A stretch of 64,000 bases of DNA, from the NCBI RefSeq assembly GCF_016907735.1, contig NZ_JAFBCP010000001.1, forward strand, positions 992,001-1,056,000. The letters run 5' to 3'. Below, piece after piece: positions 17,929-28,053 of the stretch. This stretch comes from Brevibacterium paucivorans (GTDB lineage: Bacteria; Actinomycetota; Actinomycetes; Actinomycetales; Brevibacteriaceae). Under the pieces are notes generated by a model. The model ran no database searches and had not been told where the DNA came from. It was given only the letters and a program-made list of their open reading frames with translations. Each line of letters starts with the position of its first letter. The first letter of the stretch is position 1. The translations under genes were made by a program, and so were the position numbers.

Positions 17929-18113
17929 AACGGCCTCCTCAAAACGCGCCACTTAGCGGATACAGTACTGCAGTTTCGGTATGAACACGGACACCTTGCC
18001 GAGCACCGATACAAAAACAGCACTAGATCAACAACATAGGACGCTGCTGAACCGCACAAATCGTCGGTTGTTACCGTTTCCCGCGCGACCCGCGAACCCT
18101 TTTTGCTTGAGTC

Positions 18114-20720
18114 TCACGTTACTTGTAGGAGGTCGTCCAGCTCTGGGTGATTGCCGTAAAAGCCAACCAGCTGACGAATGGTGGATTTACACTCTTCACG
18201 CTCATCCATCGCGACATTCCGCAGTTTATCGACGTACCATCCTTTAACGAATGGCATGAGCCTTACCGAGTTGTAAGAGTCCAACAGGCCAACTTCACTT
18301 AGCCATGTGGCACGGTCCTGCTCAAGAGCAATGTACTTCTTGTAGAACTTTGGCCCAACTTGGTTGACTGTGGAGTTTGAAACCGCCGCATAATACGTGT
18401 GGATTGGCGTTTCGGTAACCGCAATTCTCTTTGCATAGAACAACATTTGTTGGAAAAAGTACGAGTCTTGGCCAACCGCACCAACCGGTTGCACCAGGTT
18501 CAGCGACTTTAGCCACTCCGCGTCAGCAACGAGAGCTTGAATGGACATTGGCTGGAACTTGATCTTGGTAAGAATGTCCTCGGGAACATCGGCACCGTCA
18601 TATGCTCTTGAACCGAGCGCTTTTCGAAGAATTCCTGAGTTATTGATGATAAGACGACGGTGCTTGAGCTTCACCATATTTCCAATAGCAAAGTTCACGC
18701 CTGTCTCTTCAATCATTTTAAGCAATTCTGCGAAGCCATCGGAAATGGCTTCATTATCTGGATCCAAATACGTAATAAACTTTGTGTCGCAAAGTTCCAG
18801 TCCCGTATTTCGTGGCCGTGAAGCGCTACCTGAACCACCGATTTCGTGATAGAACGCTTCGACATTCGGATAGCCTGCTACTAACCCCTGAACGATCTGC
18901 CGGGTCTCAAAGTCTGTTGAACCGTCATCGACCAAGAGAACTTTCATCTTGTTAAAGATGCTGGAGCGACGCAAAGAGTCAAAGCACTTGTAATACAAGT
19001 GGCGGCCATTGTTGTAAATGGGCACAACCACTGTGAGATCGTACTCACCTACTGCAATCTTCGGCTGCACAGAACGATCACGAGAAGCAACAAGCTGATT
19101 CGCAGGAACCGCTAGGACACCGGGATCGCTTGTGGAAACCCCGTGGACTTCAGCGTATTCACCCGCTTTAACACGGTGCTCCCCTTCAGGCACCATCTCG
19201 TAGGTGCCTTCGTATTTGTCCTGACTCACAACCGTTTTAGCAGATGAGTACTTAAAACCATTGACTAAATCATCGACGAAATGAGGGTCGTGTTCTTTAC
19301 TCGCGTCAACATGAAGCGTCACATATCTACCTTCAGCTTCGTGAGATGTCATCTCGGCGCTTTGTTTCAACGTCAGTCGGGTCTTCTGCTCAGCAACGAA
19401 ATTGGCGTACTCATCACTGTTCAAACCTGCTACGAAAACCTGGGGCTCATTCACTGGTACGTCAAAACCGCAGAATTCGAGCATTGCACGAACACGGTCG
19501 AAATTCGTATTGTCAGTAAACGCGTTTCGCACTCCATCAACCTGTGCTTTGCGTATGTCTTCAAGCGATAGGCTCTCTAGCCACTGAACCATGTCAATTT
19601 CACGGTCAGGCATAAACACATTTGGAAATTGTGTATTAACACCAGCGCTATAGTTTGAGACGATGCAGGTTCCCATAGCTTGTAACTCGATCACACGATT
19701 TGCAAACATCGTCTGGCTTGCATGCACCGAGTTCAGGTTTATTGAGACAGGTAGAAGCCGCTGGACAGCCAAAAGCTCATCGTGCGAAATCGAACCGTGC
19801 AGGTGTTGGAGATACTTCTCCGGATACAGATATTTTTCGGCGCCGATTTCCAAGTTGCGATCCACGATCCACAACGGGTATCCCGCTTTGAGAACTCCAT
19901 CGAAAATCAACTCACCGGCTCGTCGTCGAGCTTGATATTTCTTCCGATGCCACGAACCGCCAAAGACAAATTCCGTCAAGTCACTTCGCATTGACCCTAA
20001 AGGGTTGTGATGAGAGAAGTTAACGCTAAACGGTAAAGCCGACACAGGCGTAGCCTCATTTGTCAGTTGTTGGTACTTATGAACTACCTCGATCGCAGAT
20101 GTGAAGATGAAGTCAACTGATTTAGCGAGACCAGCAAAGACATCAAAGTTGGGGGGATCTTCTTTCGAGTAGAAAGCGACAGGGACACCGTTCTGCTTCG
20201 CTAAGGGAACAATCTTCTGGGTAACTAACCATCGCTTTCCGCTCGACGCAATTGAAAGCCCAAACCACTCATGGTCCAAACCTCTCCACGCAGACGTCAC
20301 TAGCAACAAGTCAAGCTCAGGAATTGCCTCTTCGTAGTTTTCCGGTGTGATCGGAATGAAATGAGCCGCACCCTCAAAACTCTTGAATAGAAAGGTGTCA
20401 GCGATAATCCCAATCCGAAAGTTCAGCGGTTCGAACCACGACTGCTTCGAAACGTTCGGAAGCGAATCAGCCGTCGCAATTAACTCTCGTATGCGCTCTT
20501 CGTTCGAGGCGCGAAAGTACTCGTACCGTTCAAGGTATTCATCAGCCGATTCGACTGGGAACAGAAACGGGTGTTTCCCCAGCAACGCGTCTTCGTAGTA
20601 AACGCTTTCCTGCACACTCTTGGAATACGCGTTAACGACGGAACGTCGTGCCTTCACATCAGCAATCTGCTGATTCAGGTCTTTCGTTTTTGCTTCTACG
20701 GTCTTAGCGTCAAAAGCCAT
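18114..20720 (-). CDS. Two-domain glycosyltransferase (CgeB-like plus GT2)
   Basis: 868 residues. The first part (about 100-450) is a CgeB/YkvP-like glycosyltransferase: RIGIIADTFLFKSF, then YSKEDPPNFDVFAGLA and VNLNS-type segments with a GT-B layout. The second part (from about 555) is a GT2 domain: LTVVVPIYNNGRHLYYKCFD, LLVDDGSTD, GSGSASRPRNTGL, and YLDPDNEA for the metal site. A bundle of helices forms the N-terminus, and the C-terminus has a helical tail. Last gene of the ten-gene minus operon. AGAGGAAAT upstream of ATG 20720 is a clear site. The 619-residue protein at 31067 has the same domain plan. Presumably it adds two sugars or a sugar and a phosphate-linked group. Confidence 0.78.
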   Translation of the reverse strand: MAFDAKTVEAKTKDLNQQIADVKARRSVVNAYSKSVQESVYYEDALLGKHPFLFPVESADEYLERYEYFRASNEERIRELIATADSLPNVSKQSWFEPLNFRIGIIADTFLFKSFEGAAHFIPITPENYEEAIPELDLLLVTSAWRGLDHEWFGLSIASSGKRWLVTQKIVPLAKQNGVPVAFYSKEDPPNFDVFAGLAKSVDFIFTSAIEVVHKYQQLTNEATPVSALPFSVNFSHHNPLGSMRSDLTEFVFGGSWHRKKYQARRRAGELIFDGVLKAGYPLWIVDRNLEIGAEKYLYPEKYLQHLHGSISHDELLAVQRLLPVSINLNSVHASQTMFANRVIELQAMGTCIVSNYSAGVNTQFPNVFMPDREIDMVQWLESLSLEDIRKAQVDGVRNAFTDNTNFDRVRAMLEFCGFDVPVNEPQVFVAGLNSDEYANFVAEQKTRLTLKQSAEMTSHEAEGRYVTLHVDASKEHDPHFVDDLVNGFKYSSAKTVVSQDKYEGTYEMVPEGEHRVKAGEYAEVHGVSTSDPGVLAVPANQLVASRDRSVQPKIAVGEYDLTVVVPIYNNGRHLYYKCFDSLRRSSIFNKMKVLLVDDGSTDFETRQIVQGLVAGYPNVEAFYHEIGGSGSASRPRNTGLELCDTKFITYLDPDNEAISDGFAELLKMIEETGVNFAIGNMVKLKHRRLIINNSGILRKALGSRAYDGADVPEDILTKIKFQPMSIQALVADAEWLKSLNLVQPVGAVGQDSYFFQQMLFYAKRIAVTETPIHTYYAAVSNSTVNQVGPKFYKKYIALEQDRATWLSEVGLLDSYNSVRLMPFVKGWYVDKLRNVAMDEREECKSTIRQLVGFYGNHPELDDLLQVT

Positions 20721-20723
20721 CAG

Positions 20724-21062
20724 CTATTTCCTCTTTTTAAACTTCTCTTTGAGCTGCGTTCGAAGCTTCCAATATTTAACTTGGGCCGAAGCAAGCTTTG
20801 AACTGGCGAGATTCTTGTACCGTTGTTGCAAGTTTGCATTCGTGCGCTTGAGGCGCTCAATCTGCTGTTCTCTGCGAAGCAAGGACTTCATCAACAGCTT
20901 TTCACGCTCGAGTTGGCTGATGTACGAGTTGGCTAACGAGTCGTGCTCTTTCGCCAAATGCGCGATAACTTTACGGGAGTTTTCAAGACATACTTGTAAC
21001 TGCTCGTCGCTCGCATAAATTTCTGACGCTTGAGTTCCTGGGGTCACAGCAAAGCTCTCCAT
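20724..21062 (-). CDS. Small coiled-coil protein of the glycan operon
   Basis: 112 residues, not recognised. The central part (about 28-100) is a predicted heptad-rich helix with many Leu, Arg and Lys (LEREKLLMKSLLRREQQIER), ending in a very basic tail LKEKFKKRK. No membrane segment or signal peptide. It lies between wecB (5 bases after wecB, counting in the transcription direction) and the two-domain glycosyltransferase, 3 bases apart, so it is translated with them. It may be a scaffold for the membrane-bound synthesis complex, an inference from shape and position only. Confidence 0.6.
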   Translation of the reverse strand: MESFAVTPGTQASEIYASDEQLQVCLENSRKVIAHLAKEHDSLANSYISQLEREKLLMKSLLRREQQIERLKRTNANLQQRYKNLASSKLASAQVKYWKLRTQLKEKFKKRK

Positions 21063-21067
21063 ACTAT

Positions 21068-22216
21068 TCAGGCAAAATCGGGCATGCGCGAACCAATGTT
21101 AAACATGTGCTTGATTGCCGCCACTGACCGTTGCGCCGCTTTGCCGTCACCATAAGGATTCACGGCCTGCGCCATGCTGGCGTAATGCGCTTCGTCGTCA
21201 AGCAATTTAGTCACTGCATTGACAATCTGTTCACGCTCCGTCCCAACAAGCTCAACGGTTCCTGCGTCCACGGCTTCGGGACGCTCGGTGTTCTCCCGCA
21301 TCACCAGAACCGGCTTTGCGAGGCTCGGCGCTTCTTCTTGGATTCCGCCCGAGTCTGTCAGAACTATGTCAGACGCATTCATCACTGTCGTAAACGCGCC
21401 ATACGAAACCGGTTCCGTGACCAAGACGTTCGGACAACGCATGACTCGTGGGAGCACAGCTTCCCGTACAAGCGGGTTCTTGTGTGCTGGTAGCAAATAG
21501 GTGACGTCTGGCCTGTTTGTTGCCAGTTCATTGAGCGCATCCCCGATGTTCTCCATTGAGCGGCCCAAGTTTTCACGACGGTGCGTTGTCACTAACACTT
21601 TTGGCCCGGTTGCTGCGAGATAGTCGCGAGTTGCTTGGTCCTCAGGTTCGACCTGAAGATCCACTGCCAATTGCAATGCGTCAATCACAGTGTTTCCGGT
21701 TACAGCAATTGCGTTTGAGTCTATTCCGTCATTCTCAAGGTTTGCGCGCGACCTTCCGGTGGGCGCCAAATGCAATGAAGCGATTTGACCCGTCAGTTTT
21801 CGGTTCGCTTCTTCGGGAAACGGGTTGAAGAGATTTCCTGAGCGCAAACCCGCTTCAAGATGGATGACCGGGATTGAACGGTTAAAAGCGGCAATTGCAG
21901 ATGCCATCACCGTGGTCGTGTCCCCTTGAACCACAATTGCGTCGGGAGCCAAGTCGACAAGCTCTTTATCGACTCCTTGGATCACCCGCGCCGTAATCTG
22001 GTTGAGCGACTGTCCTTTAGCCATGATGTTCAAGTCACGGTCTGGCTGGATACCAAAAAGCTCGTTTACTTGATCCAGCATTTCCCGGTGCTGCGCTGTA
22101 ACTAGCACCACCGATTCCAGTGCCGAGTCTGCTTCAATCTCTTTGATCAAGGGGGCCATCTTGATTGCTTCAGGGCGAGTTCCATAAATGGACAAAATGC
22201 GAGGTGACGAGCTCAT
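21068..22216 (-). CDS. wecB: UDP-N-acetylglucosamine 2-epimerase (non-hydrolysing)
   Basis: Makes UDP-ManNAc from UDP-GlcNAc. 382 residues, the normal length. Motifs: IYGTRPEAIKMAPLI at the N-terminus, VVQGDTTT, HLEAGLRSGN, HRRENLG, and TDSGGIQEEAPSL near the end, where the nucleotide is held. Start ATG 22216 has AAGGAG 11 bases upstream. With the dehydrogenase gene at 32955 it supplies UDP-ManNAcA for the glycan locus. Operon context: 52 bases after the ABC ATPase, 5 bases before the coiled-coil gene. Confidence 0.95.
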   Translation of the reverse strand: MSSSPRILSIYGTRPEAIKMAPLIKEIEADSALESVVLVTAQHREMLDQVNELFGIQPDRDLNIMAKGQSLNQITARVIQGVDKELVDLAPDAIVVQGDTTTVMASAIAAFNRSIPVIHLEAGLRSGNLFNPFPEEANRKLTGQIASLHLAPTGRSRANLENDGIDSNAIAVTGNTVIDALQLAVDLQVEPEDQATRDYLAATGPKVLVTTHRRENLGRSMENIGDALNELATNRPDVTYLLPAHKNPLVREAVLPRVMRCPNVLVTEPVSYGAFTTVMNASDIVLTDSGGIQEEAPSLAKPVLVMRENTERPEAVDAGTVELVGTEREQIVNAVTKLLDDEAHYASMAQAVNPYGDGKAAQRSVAAIKHMFNIGSRMPDFA

Positions 22217-22268
22217 CGGGAAGTAGACTCCTTACGAATACGGAATTTCATTCAAAGTTTAACAGCCA

Positions 22269-23243
22269 TTAGGTTTGAAAATTTGAATGCCTTGGGGGCG
22301 CAATAACGCGATTGGCGTGACGTGGAGCCATTTTGCGTAGCTTTGACAAGTCTTCGGTAATCTCCACCAATTGTTCTCGACCCTGTTCGCGCGCGTCCGC
22401 AAGCAATTTTTTTGCGATGTCCGCCTTCCCTTTGGCTTCGTTCCATGCCCACCATCGATACGCCTCTGCAACATCTTCAGCAGAGCCGTCGCGAATGAAA
22501 TCACCCTTATGCAACCAAATCGCACGGGTACACATCTCCTGAATCGTTTTCGCAGCGTGACTCACGAGGAAAACCGTTCCCGCATCGTCGAGCATACTCT
22601 TGGTAGCTTCTTTGCTTCGTTCATAGAAGGTTGCGTCACCTGTCGATAAGGCTTCGTCAATAAGCATGATCGAAGGTCTCGCTGCGACCGCAATTGCAAA
22701 ACGCAAACGCGCGCCCATACCGGATGAGTATGTACCCATTGGTCGCCGAATAGCTTCACCCAGGGCCGAAAGTTCCACAATCTCGTCGACACGTGATTCA
22801 GCTTCCTCAGGAGTCATGCCCATTGCAAGACAGCCAAGCCGGATGTTTGCCAGGCCAGAAAGGTGAGGGTGAAGCGCAGCGCTCACACCCAATAGCATCG
22901 GTTGTTTACTGGCCAGGATTCGACCTGAGTCCGGTTGTTCGACACCTGCGATGAGTCGCAAAAGTGTTGATTTGCCTGACCCGTTTGAGCCAACAACGCC
23001 TACAAATTCTCCCGATCTTGCGACAAAATTAATGTTTCTAAGCGCTTGGACCTTTTCGCGTCTGAACGCTGCGGTAAGAGCCCCCGCCAAACCAGGACGC
23101 TGAGACGTAGCCCGCACACTGTAGCTCATGCTGATGTTTGCAACAGCTACCGTAATGTCGCCCGTATGAGCGGCGAGCTTACCCGTATCGTTCCATGCAG
23201 TCCGGTCAGAAAGTACTGCGTCGTCAATCTCTTGTGAGCCCAT
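22269..23243 (-). CDS. ABC transporter ATPase for polysaccharide export
   Basis: Nucleotide-binding subunit of a Wzm/Wzt or TagGH-type exporter of lipid-linked glycan. 324 residues: Walker A GSNGSGKST near residue 85, the polysaccharide-type signature YSSGMGARLRFAIAVA in place of LSGGQ, then Walker B IMLIDEALSTGD. The last 60 residues are a short helical extension without the carbohydrate-binding domain of O-antigen Wzt, closer to TagH. Start at ATG 23243 with GGGGGAAAG upstream; it overlaps the permease gene by 20 bases. Confidence 0.93.
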   Translation of the reverse strand: MGSQEIDDAVLSDRTAWNDTGKLAAHTGDITVAVANISMSYSVRATSQRPGLAGALTAAFRREKVQALRNINFVARSGEFVGVVGSNGSGKSTLLRLIAGVEQPDSGRILASKQPMLLGVSAALHPHLSGLANIRLGCLAMGMTPEEAESRVDEIVELSALGEAIRRPMGTYSSGMGARLRFAIAVAARPSIMLIDEALSTGDATFYERSKEATKSMLDDAGTVFLVSHAAKTIQEMCTRAIWLHKGDFIRDGSAEDVAEAYRWWAWNEAKGKADIAKKLLADAREQGREQLVEITEDLSKLRKMAPRHANRVIAPPRHSNFQT

Positions 23244-24099
23244 ACGTACTTTCCCCCTGGTAGAAAAACAGGAATCCGAATACAAAAAACAACAGAGCCC
23301 AGCCCGCGCAGTTCAGCCACATCCATACTGGAGTGTCAACACCGTAGAGAAGGCTATTACGCACCAGCATTAGATACCCATACATGGGATTGGCTTTCAT
23401 GACTGAAGACATCACCTCGTGCGTGACAAATCGGTCAATCGAAAAGAACACTCCTGAGGCGTAGAGCCAAAATCGAGTCAAGATAGAAATCAAGTGGGAC
23501 AAATCAGGGATGATGTGGCACAGCCGAGCAGCCGCGAATCCGATCCCCAGTGAAAACATGACCTGGAGCATGAAGGCGGGGATTATGTAAATCACGCGCC
23601 AAGTCAGGTTCTCTGATGGCGGAAGAGCCAGAATCATTAGCATCATGACGACGACGGACGGCACGAAGTTCATGATTTCTCTGACAACGACCGAAATCGG
23701 GATTGACGCGCGAGGAAATGTGAATGCCTTAATCATGGCTTGATTAGCCTTCACACTGCCAGCGCATGTTGTCAACACTCGCGTTGTAAATCCAAAAAAG
23801 AAAACTCCAATGAGCAAGTAGCCCAGGAAATTCTCGATACCACGCGAAGTTTGTAGGATAACTCCGAAGATGACAAAGAAAGCCAGCGCGTTCAGAATCG
23901 GCTGGATGACCATCCAAGCGATTCCTAGATAGTTTCGCTGATTACCGCCTATAACTTTGGCGCGCGATTCCGCAATGATGAAGTGGCGTCTATGCCATAT
24001 CTGACGAAAGTAGGCATTGAGCGGGACGCGAGCGTTCACCTGTCCAAGCGACCAGGCTGGAACCTCTATTGTTTCTAATTCACTTGATTTCGACTTCAT
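23224..24099 (-). CDS. ABC transporter permease for polysaccharide export
   Basis: Membrane subunit partnering the ATPase just downstream. 291 residues of the ABC-2 type with about six hydrophobic segments: GIAWMVIQPILNALAFFVIF, VFFFGFTTRVLTTCAGSV and others. The N-terminal IWHRRHFIIAESRAKVIGG is typical of Wzm/TagG. ATG 24099 overlaps the stop of the upstream glycosyltransferase gene by ATGA. The exported glycan is likely assembled on a polyprenyl carrier started by the WecA-type enzyme at 27046. Confidence 0.93.
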   Translation of the reverse strand: MKSKSSELETIEVPAWSLGQVNARVPLNAYFRQIWHRRHFIIAESRAKVIGGNQRNYLGIAWMVIQPILNALAFFVIFGVILQTSRGIENFLGYLLIGVFFFGFTTRVLTTCAGSVKANQAMIKAFTFPRASIPISVVVREIMNFVPSVVVMMLMILALPPSENLTWRVIYIIPAFMLQVMFSLGIGFAAARLCHIIPDLSHLISILTRFWLYASGVFFSIDRFVTHEVMSSVMKANPMYGYLMLVRNSLLYGVDTPVWMWLNCAGWALLFFVFGFLFFYQGESTYGLTRD

Positions 24100-25847
24100 T
24101 TCAACTTGTCCAGTTCCAGTTCGGACGACAATGCTTGGTACGTTGCCACAATATGTTCAACGCGCTTTGACCAACTCGCCACTTGTTCTACCCATTCCCG
24201 ACCGCGCGCGGAAAGCGCGCACCGCAAATTACCGTCACGTTGCAATTCCGTGATCGCTTCTGCCCATGCCTTAGCGTCTCCGGGCTTAGCTGTCATTCTT
24301 GCTTCTGATGGCAACGCCTCTGCTAAACCAGGAACTTCCGATAATAGTACGGGCCGGCCGAGTCCGGCGGCTTCAACAGGTTTCAAAGGCGTAACTAAGC
24401 GACATACCGGGTCGTCTCTACGAGGGATACAGTACAAATCGAGTGCTTGGACAAACTCATGCGCTAACGTTTGAGGTACTCGTCCTGGAAACACTGCCGG
24501 AACGTCGTAAAGACGAGCCATCTCCTTGAGCGCGGGCATGGCAACTCCGTCTCCCACTAAAAGCAGACGTACATCTTCTCCTTTTGTGCGCAAAAGAGAG
24601 ATTGCCTCGATGAGTGTGTCGAAACCTTCATAATCAACGATAGATGCAGCGGCGCCTACCCAAAAGCCCTTCTGGGGAATACCAAGAGTTTCACGCACCT
24701 CATGAGGCGACCGCGACGTTTGAGCGTTCAATATACCTTCACCAACACCGTTAGGAACGACGCTTATACGTTCGCTGGGCACACCTCGGGCTATCAATGA
24801 CTCTGCCATAGTCGCGCCCAACGTAACTACGTGATCGGCTGACTTCGCCATAAGAGTTTCCATCTGTCTAAAGCGAACGTACTTCTCTGACTTAATTGCC
24901 GTGCCAAAGCCTTCTGGGTGAGCCGAAGCCCATGTATCTTCAAGCATTCCGCGGACTTCGTAAACCCACGGAATGCCAAGTGTTTCCGCTGCCTTACGAG
25001 CTACTAGACCATTCACGAAGTGCGTTGTTGTGTGCAGAATCTTCGCGTCAGTAGCTCTGAGAAACTCCAAAAGGTACGTCAGCTGTTGGTCCAGCCTGGC
25101 TGACGGTGTCCGTTCCAGTCGCGTCGGGAGGTGACGAACATAATCGACCCCGTCAACGGTTTGCACGGGACCAGGGCACCACTTCCCCACCAACGTGGGA
25201 TACCCGGTTCGAGTCAAAGCGGCAACTGATAAACCGGAGTTTTGAACACCTTTAAGTACTTCGTGGGTACGAATTGTGTAACCCGACTGCGTATAAGGGA
25301 GGGAATTGTTGACCATATAAGCAACATCGACGTTACGGTCCGCGCCAGTGGCTACACTTACAGATTTACCAACAGTTGGCGCCCATTCTCCCGAATACAG
25401 TCGCAATTCAGAGGCAAGACGTCGTTTTAGCTGACTTCGTCGTGGAGCACGCTCGACAGCTCTTGTCATGTGCCCGGAGTACCACAGAGCTCTCGCCTCG
25501 ATTTTGTGTCGACGTGACGTGTTCCGCACGCTTGTTGCTAGTCGTATTGCAGATTCTGGTTGCCCCAAGTGGAGAGCAAGTTCACCTAGCACACCTGCCG
25601 ATATCCCTCGTGGGCTTGACTCCTCAATGATGTTGATTGCTTCGCGGTTCTTTCCCAAACACCAGGCGCCAATAGCCCGCGCCGTGTGAGCCGGAAGCTT
25701 ACTCATAGTCGCTCCAACAATCCGCACAGTACGCCCAGGAAACCTGCGGACCACCTGCATCCCAAAAAAGACTGGGTCAGTGGCAACGTGGTCTGCCACC
25801 ACTAAAGAGAGACCAATAACCTGTTTCAACCCGAACGTGATACTCAT
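24096..25847 (-). CDS. GT4-family glycosyltransferase
   Basis: 583 residues. The C-terminal half (about 185-580) is a GT-B glycosyltransferase: VDVAYMVNNSLPYTQSGYTIRTHEVLKGVQNSG-type opening (first part shown by DVAYMVNNSLPYTQSG), VPNGVGEG near 390, and the nucleotide-sugar site of PVEAAGLGRPVLLSEVPG. The first 180 residues are helical, with a TPR-like look (AIGAWCLGKNREAINIIEES) and no known catalytic motif. ATG 25847 overlaps the previous stop (ATGA). It adds one sugar to the lipid-linked chain; donor and acceptor are unknown. Confidence 0.85.
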   Translation of the reverse strand: MSITFGLKQVIGLSLVVADHVATDPVFFGMQVVRRFPGRTVRIVGATMSKLPAHTARAIGAWCLGKNREAINIIEESSPRGISAGVLGELALHLGQPESAIRLATSVRNTSRRHKIEARALWYSGHMTRAVERAPRRSQLKRRLASELRLYSGEWAPTVGKSVSVATGADRNVDVAYMVNNSLPYTQSGYTIRTHEVLKGVQNSGLSVAALTRTGYPTLVGKWCPGPVQTVDGVDYVRHLPTRLERTPSARLDQQLTYLLEFLRATDAKILHTTTHFVNGLVARKAAETLGIPWVYEVRGMLEDTWASAHPEGFGTAIKSEKYVRFRQMETLMAKSADHVVTLGATMAESLIARGVPSERISVVPNGVGEGILNAQTSRSPHEVRETLGIPQKGFWVGAAASIVDYEGFDTLIEAISLLRTKGEDVRLLLVGDGVAMPALKEMARLYDVPAVFPGRVPQTLAHEFVQALDLYCIPRRDDPVCRLVTPLKPVEAAGLGRPVLLSEVPGLAEALPSEARMTAKPGDAKAWAEAITELQRDGNLRCALSARGREWVEQVASWSKRVEHIVATYQALSSELELDKLK

Positions 25848-27049
25848 TGCGTCACCTCGAACAGTACACGTTCTAGACGTCTCCCTGCACTCTCCGGCGA
25901 AGCGTTCTCTGAAACCCACTTCTGAGTGTGGCCGATGTTGTTACCCAATTCCTGCTTTTCAGCTAAGGCATTGAGCAACGCTTTTAACACTTGTGAATTA
26001 CCGGGCGTTGAAATGTCACCTGCTTGGGAGTTCGCAACAATTGAAGCTGCCTCGCCACCCAAAACCCCAGTGACATGCTTCCCTCGCGCCATGACTCCGT
26101 ACAGTTTTGAAGGAACGGTCATCTCAAAGGCCTGCAATGGCGCAAGGGTAACGAGACCAGAGTCGGCCCAGTTCCAATGTTCTTCTAACTGCTCCCCCAC
26201 TGTTTGCGGGTAGAACTGGATGTTCATGGCTCCTGCTGCTTGTTTCTTCAACTGCTCCTTCGCAGCTCCGTCACCCACGACACGCAACGTCACGTGCGGA
26301 GTGTCTCGCACTGCGTCGACGACGTGTTCAAGCCCTTGCGACCTCCCCACCGTCCCCACGTACAAAAGGTTCAGAGCGCCTTTCTTTTTTGGACGTGAAG
26401 GTGAAGGGCGTGGTTCAGCCACGTTACGAATGAGGTGAACGTTGTTCATTCCACGTTCCTCGGATACCCGTTTGAATGCCTTTGTGGTAACGATTACTGC
26501 ATCCGCTTGTTTTTGCGCGCGGATCAAAAGCTGGGGGATAAGTTTTCGTTCCAAAACACTCGATATCGGTTTGGGCAACAAGCTCTTGGTCGCGCCCTCG
26601 ACCAACCGGGTTTGCCATATGAGATCCGGCCATGCGTCACGCACTTCCGCAATGTGTGGCACGCCTAGAATTCGTGATGCCAGCTCCCCTGCAAAGAGCA
26701 TAGGCAACCCGGGGGTCGTCGATATGACAACATCGGGTTTGCGTCTGCACATATACGTTGTCGCGAATGCCTCTGCCAAGCTGGAGATTGCTTGGTCCAG
26801 CATCTGCACTACCATCGAGCCAGAGTACGGGACGTATGGTACATGCAAAACTCGTTCACCATGCTTGCCTGACTCCCACACCCACACCTTGTCCTGGGTA
26901 AACCGGCGTCCCAAGGGGTAGTGCGGAACAGGAGCACACACCGCAACTTCATGACCACGTTTGATGAGTAATTCCACCAGGTAGTTCCAGCGTTTTTGTG
27001 GGGCTCCTACCTCGGGCTGGTAGTAGTGCGTCATCAACAACACTCTCAA
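25844..27049 (-). CDS. GT4-family glycosyltransferase (WbuB-like)
   Basis: 401 residues, GT-B fold. The N-terminus MRVLLMTHYYQPEVGAPQKR and VCAPVPHYPLGRR are typical of WbuB/WcaI-type transferases; LLYVGTVGRSQGLEHVVDAV opens the C-terminal lobe and the site residues sit in GVMARGKHVTGVLGG. It probably adds the second sugar after the WecA-type step, as WbuB does, but this is by family resemblance. ATGA overlaps link it to the genes on both sides. Confidence 0.88.
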   Translation of the reverse strand: MRVLLMTHYYQPEVGAPQKRWNYLVELLIKRGHEVAVCAPVPHYPLGRRFTQDKVWVWESGKHGERVLHVPYVPYSGSMVVQMLDQAISSLAEAFATTYMCRRKPDVVISTTPGLPMLFAGELASRILGVPHIAEVRDAWPDLIWQTRLVEGATKSLLPKPISSVLERKLIPQLLIRAQKQADAVIVTTKAFKRVSEERGMNNVHLIRNVAEPRPSPSRPKKKGALNLLYVGTVGRSQGLEHVVDAVRDTPHVTLRVVGDGAAKEQLKKQAAGAMNIQFYPQTVGEQLEEHWNWADSGLVTLAPLQAFEMTVPSKLYGVMARGKHVTGVLGGEAASIVANSQAGDISTPGNSQVLKALLNALAEKQELGNNIGHTQKWVSENASPESAGRRLERVLFEVTQ

Positions 27050-28053
27050 GGCTGCACTCGCTTCTGTCGCGCGGTGTTCACAATGTGCGGGAGCGCCGCG
27101 TACCCGACTGATACCAATCCCCAGACCATAATTACAAGCAACCTACTTGCAGTGAATGTCACCACACAACAAGCTATGACCGTGGCGGCAAAAATTGCGC
27201 CTACCGCTTCGTGGCTCACACCAGCTTGGTTGAGTCGCTGATAGTAATGCTTTCTATGGGGTTGAAAAATGTTCTCGCCGGCGTAAACCCTTTTCACAAT
27301 CGTGACCAGAACATCAAACAACGGTATGACAAATGGAGCGGCAATCATCATGCGCGAGGCGCCACTGATCCATAAAAGCCAGAATAACGCGATTGCTATG
27401 CCACCAATTGCGTAACTGCCTACATCGCCTAGAAACGCGCGCGCAGGGGACTTATTGATAGGGAGGAAAGCTACGGTAGCTCCAGCTAGTGATGTTGCGA
27501 CCCCCGCAAGCAAAGTTTGACCTGCGCTAACCGCAATGACTGCATACCACAACCCAATCAGCGCCGCCCATCCCGTGATGAGCGTATTCACGCCGTCCAT
27601 AAAGTTAATTGCGTTCACGGAAAGCACGACGGACGCGGCTATTGCGAATACAACAGACCACCCCCATGGTGAAAGGAGGAACACCAGGAAACCAAAAATT
27701 AGGCCCAATACGATTTGAAAGAACAAACGCGTCGTTGCCGAAAATGAATCCAAATCATCAGCTAGCCCAACCGCCCCACAAACAACAGCAGCCGCAAGTG
27801 CCATGCTTGCAACTACCCATCCGTGCCCGAGCGGTTCGTCGAAAAACGTATGCACAACTACCGAAGTAACACCGCCAACCAAGTACCCCGCGATGACACC
27901 AATTCCGCCACCGCGGACCACAGAGGTGTCGTGAGACGACCGTGCAGTGGGGTGATCAAGGACTGCGTGCCGTTGCAGGCCAGGAATTACGAGAAACCGA
28001 TTGACCGCGTAGCCCAGAACTAGCGCGACCCCAAATCCAAGAAGGAGCGTCAC
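27046..28053 (-). CDS. WecA/TagO-type polyprenyl-phosphate sugar-1-phosphate transferase
   Basis: Starts glycan synthesis by moving HexNAc-1-phosphate to undecaprenyl phosphate at the membrane. 335 residues with about ten membrane spans. The family motifs are present: GLADDLDSFS (magnesium-binding Asp pair), NAINFMDGVN, LGDVGSYAIGG and the C-terminal HRKHYYQRL that holds the nucleotide sugar. The WbpL/TagO branch fits better than MraY, which is encoded with cell-division genes. Coupled by ATGA overlaps with the dehydratase gene upstream and the WbuB-like gene downstream. Confidence 0.92.
   Translation of the reverse strand: MTLLLGFGVALVLGYAVNRFLVIPGLQRHAVLDHPTARSSHDTSVVRGGGIGVIAGYLVGGVTSVVVHTFFDEPLGHGWVVASMALAAAVVCGAVGLADDLDSFSATTRLFFQIVLGLIFGFLVFLLSPWGWSVVFAIAASVVLSVNAINFMDGVNTLITGWAALIGLWYAVIAVSAGQTLLAGVATSLAGATVAFLPINKSPARAFLGDVGSYAIGGIAIALFWLLWISGASRMMIAAPFVIPLFDVLVTIVKRVYAGENIFQPHRKHYYQRLNQAGVSHEAVGAIFAATVIACCVVTFTASRLLVIMVWGLVSVGYAALPHIVNTARQKRVQP

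Noticed and set aside
17900..18113. Terminator after the 868-residue glycosyltransferase gene
   Set aside because: GC-rich bases with CGCG repeats follow the stop but no convincing stem with T-run was found.
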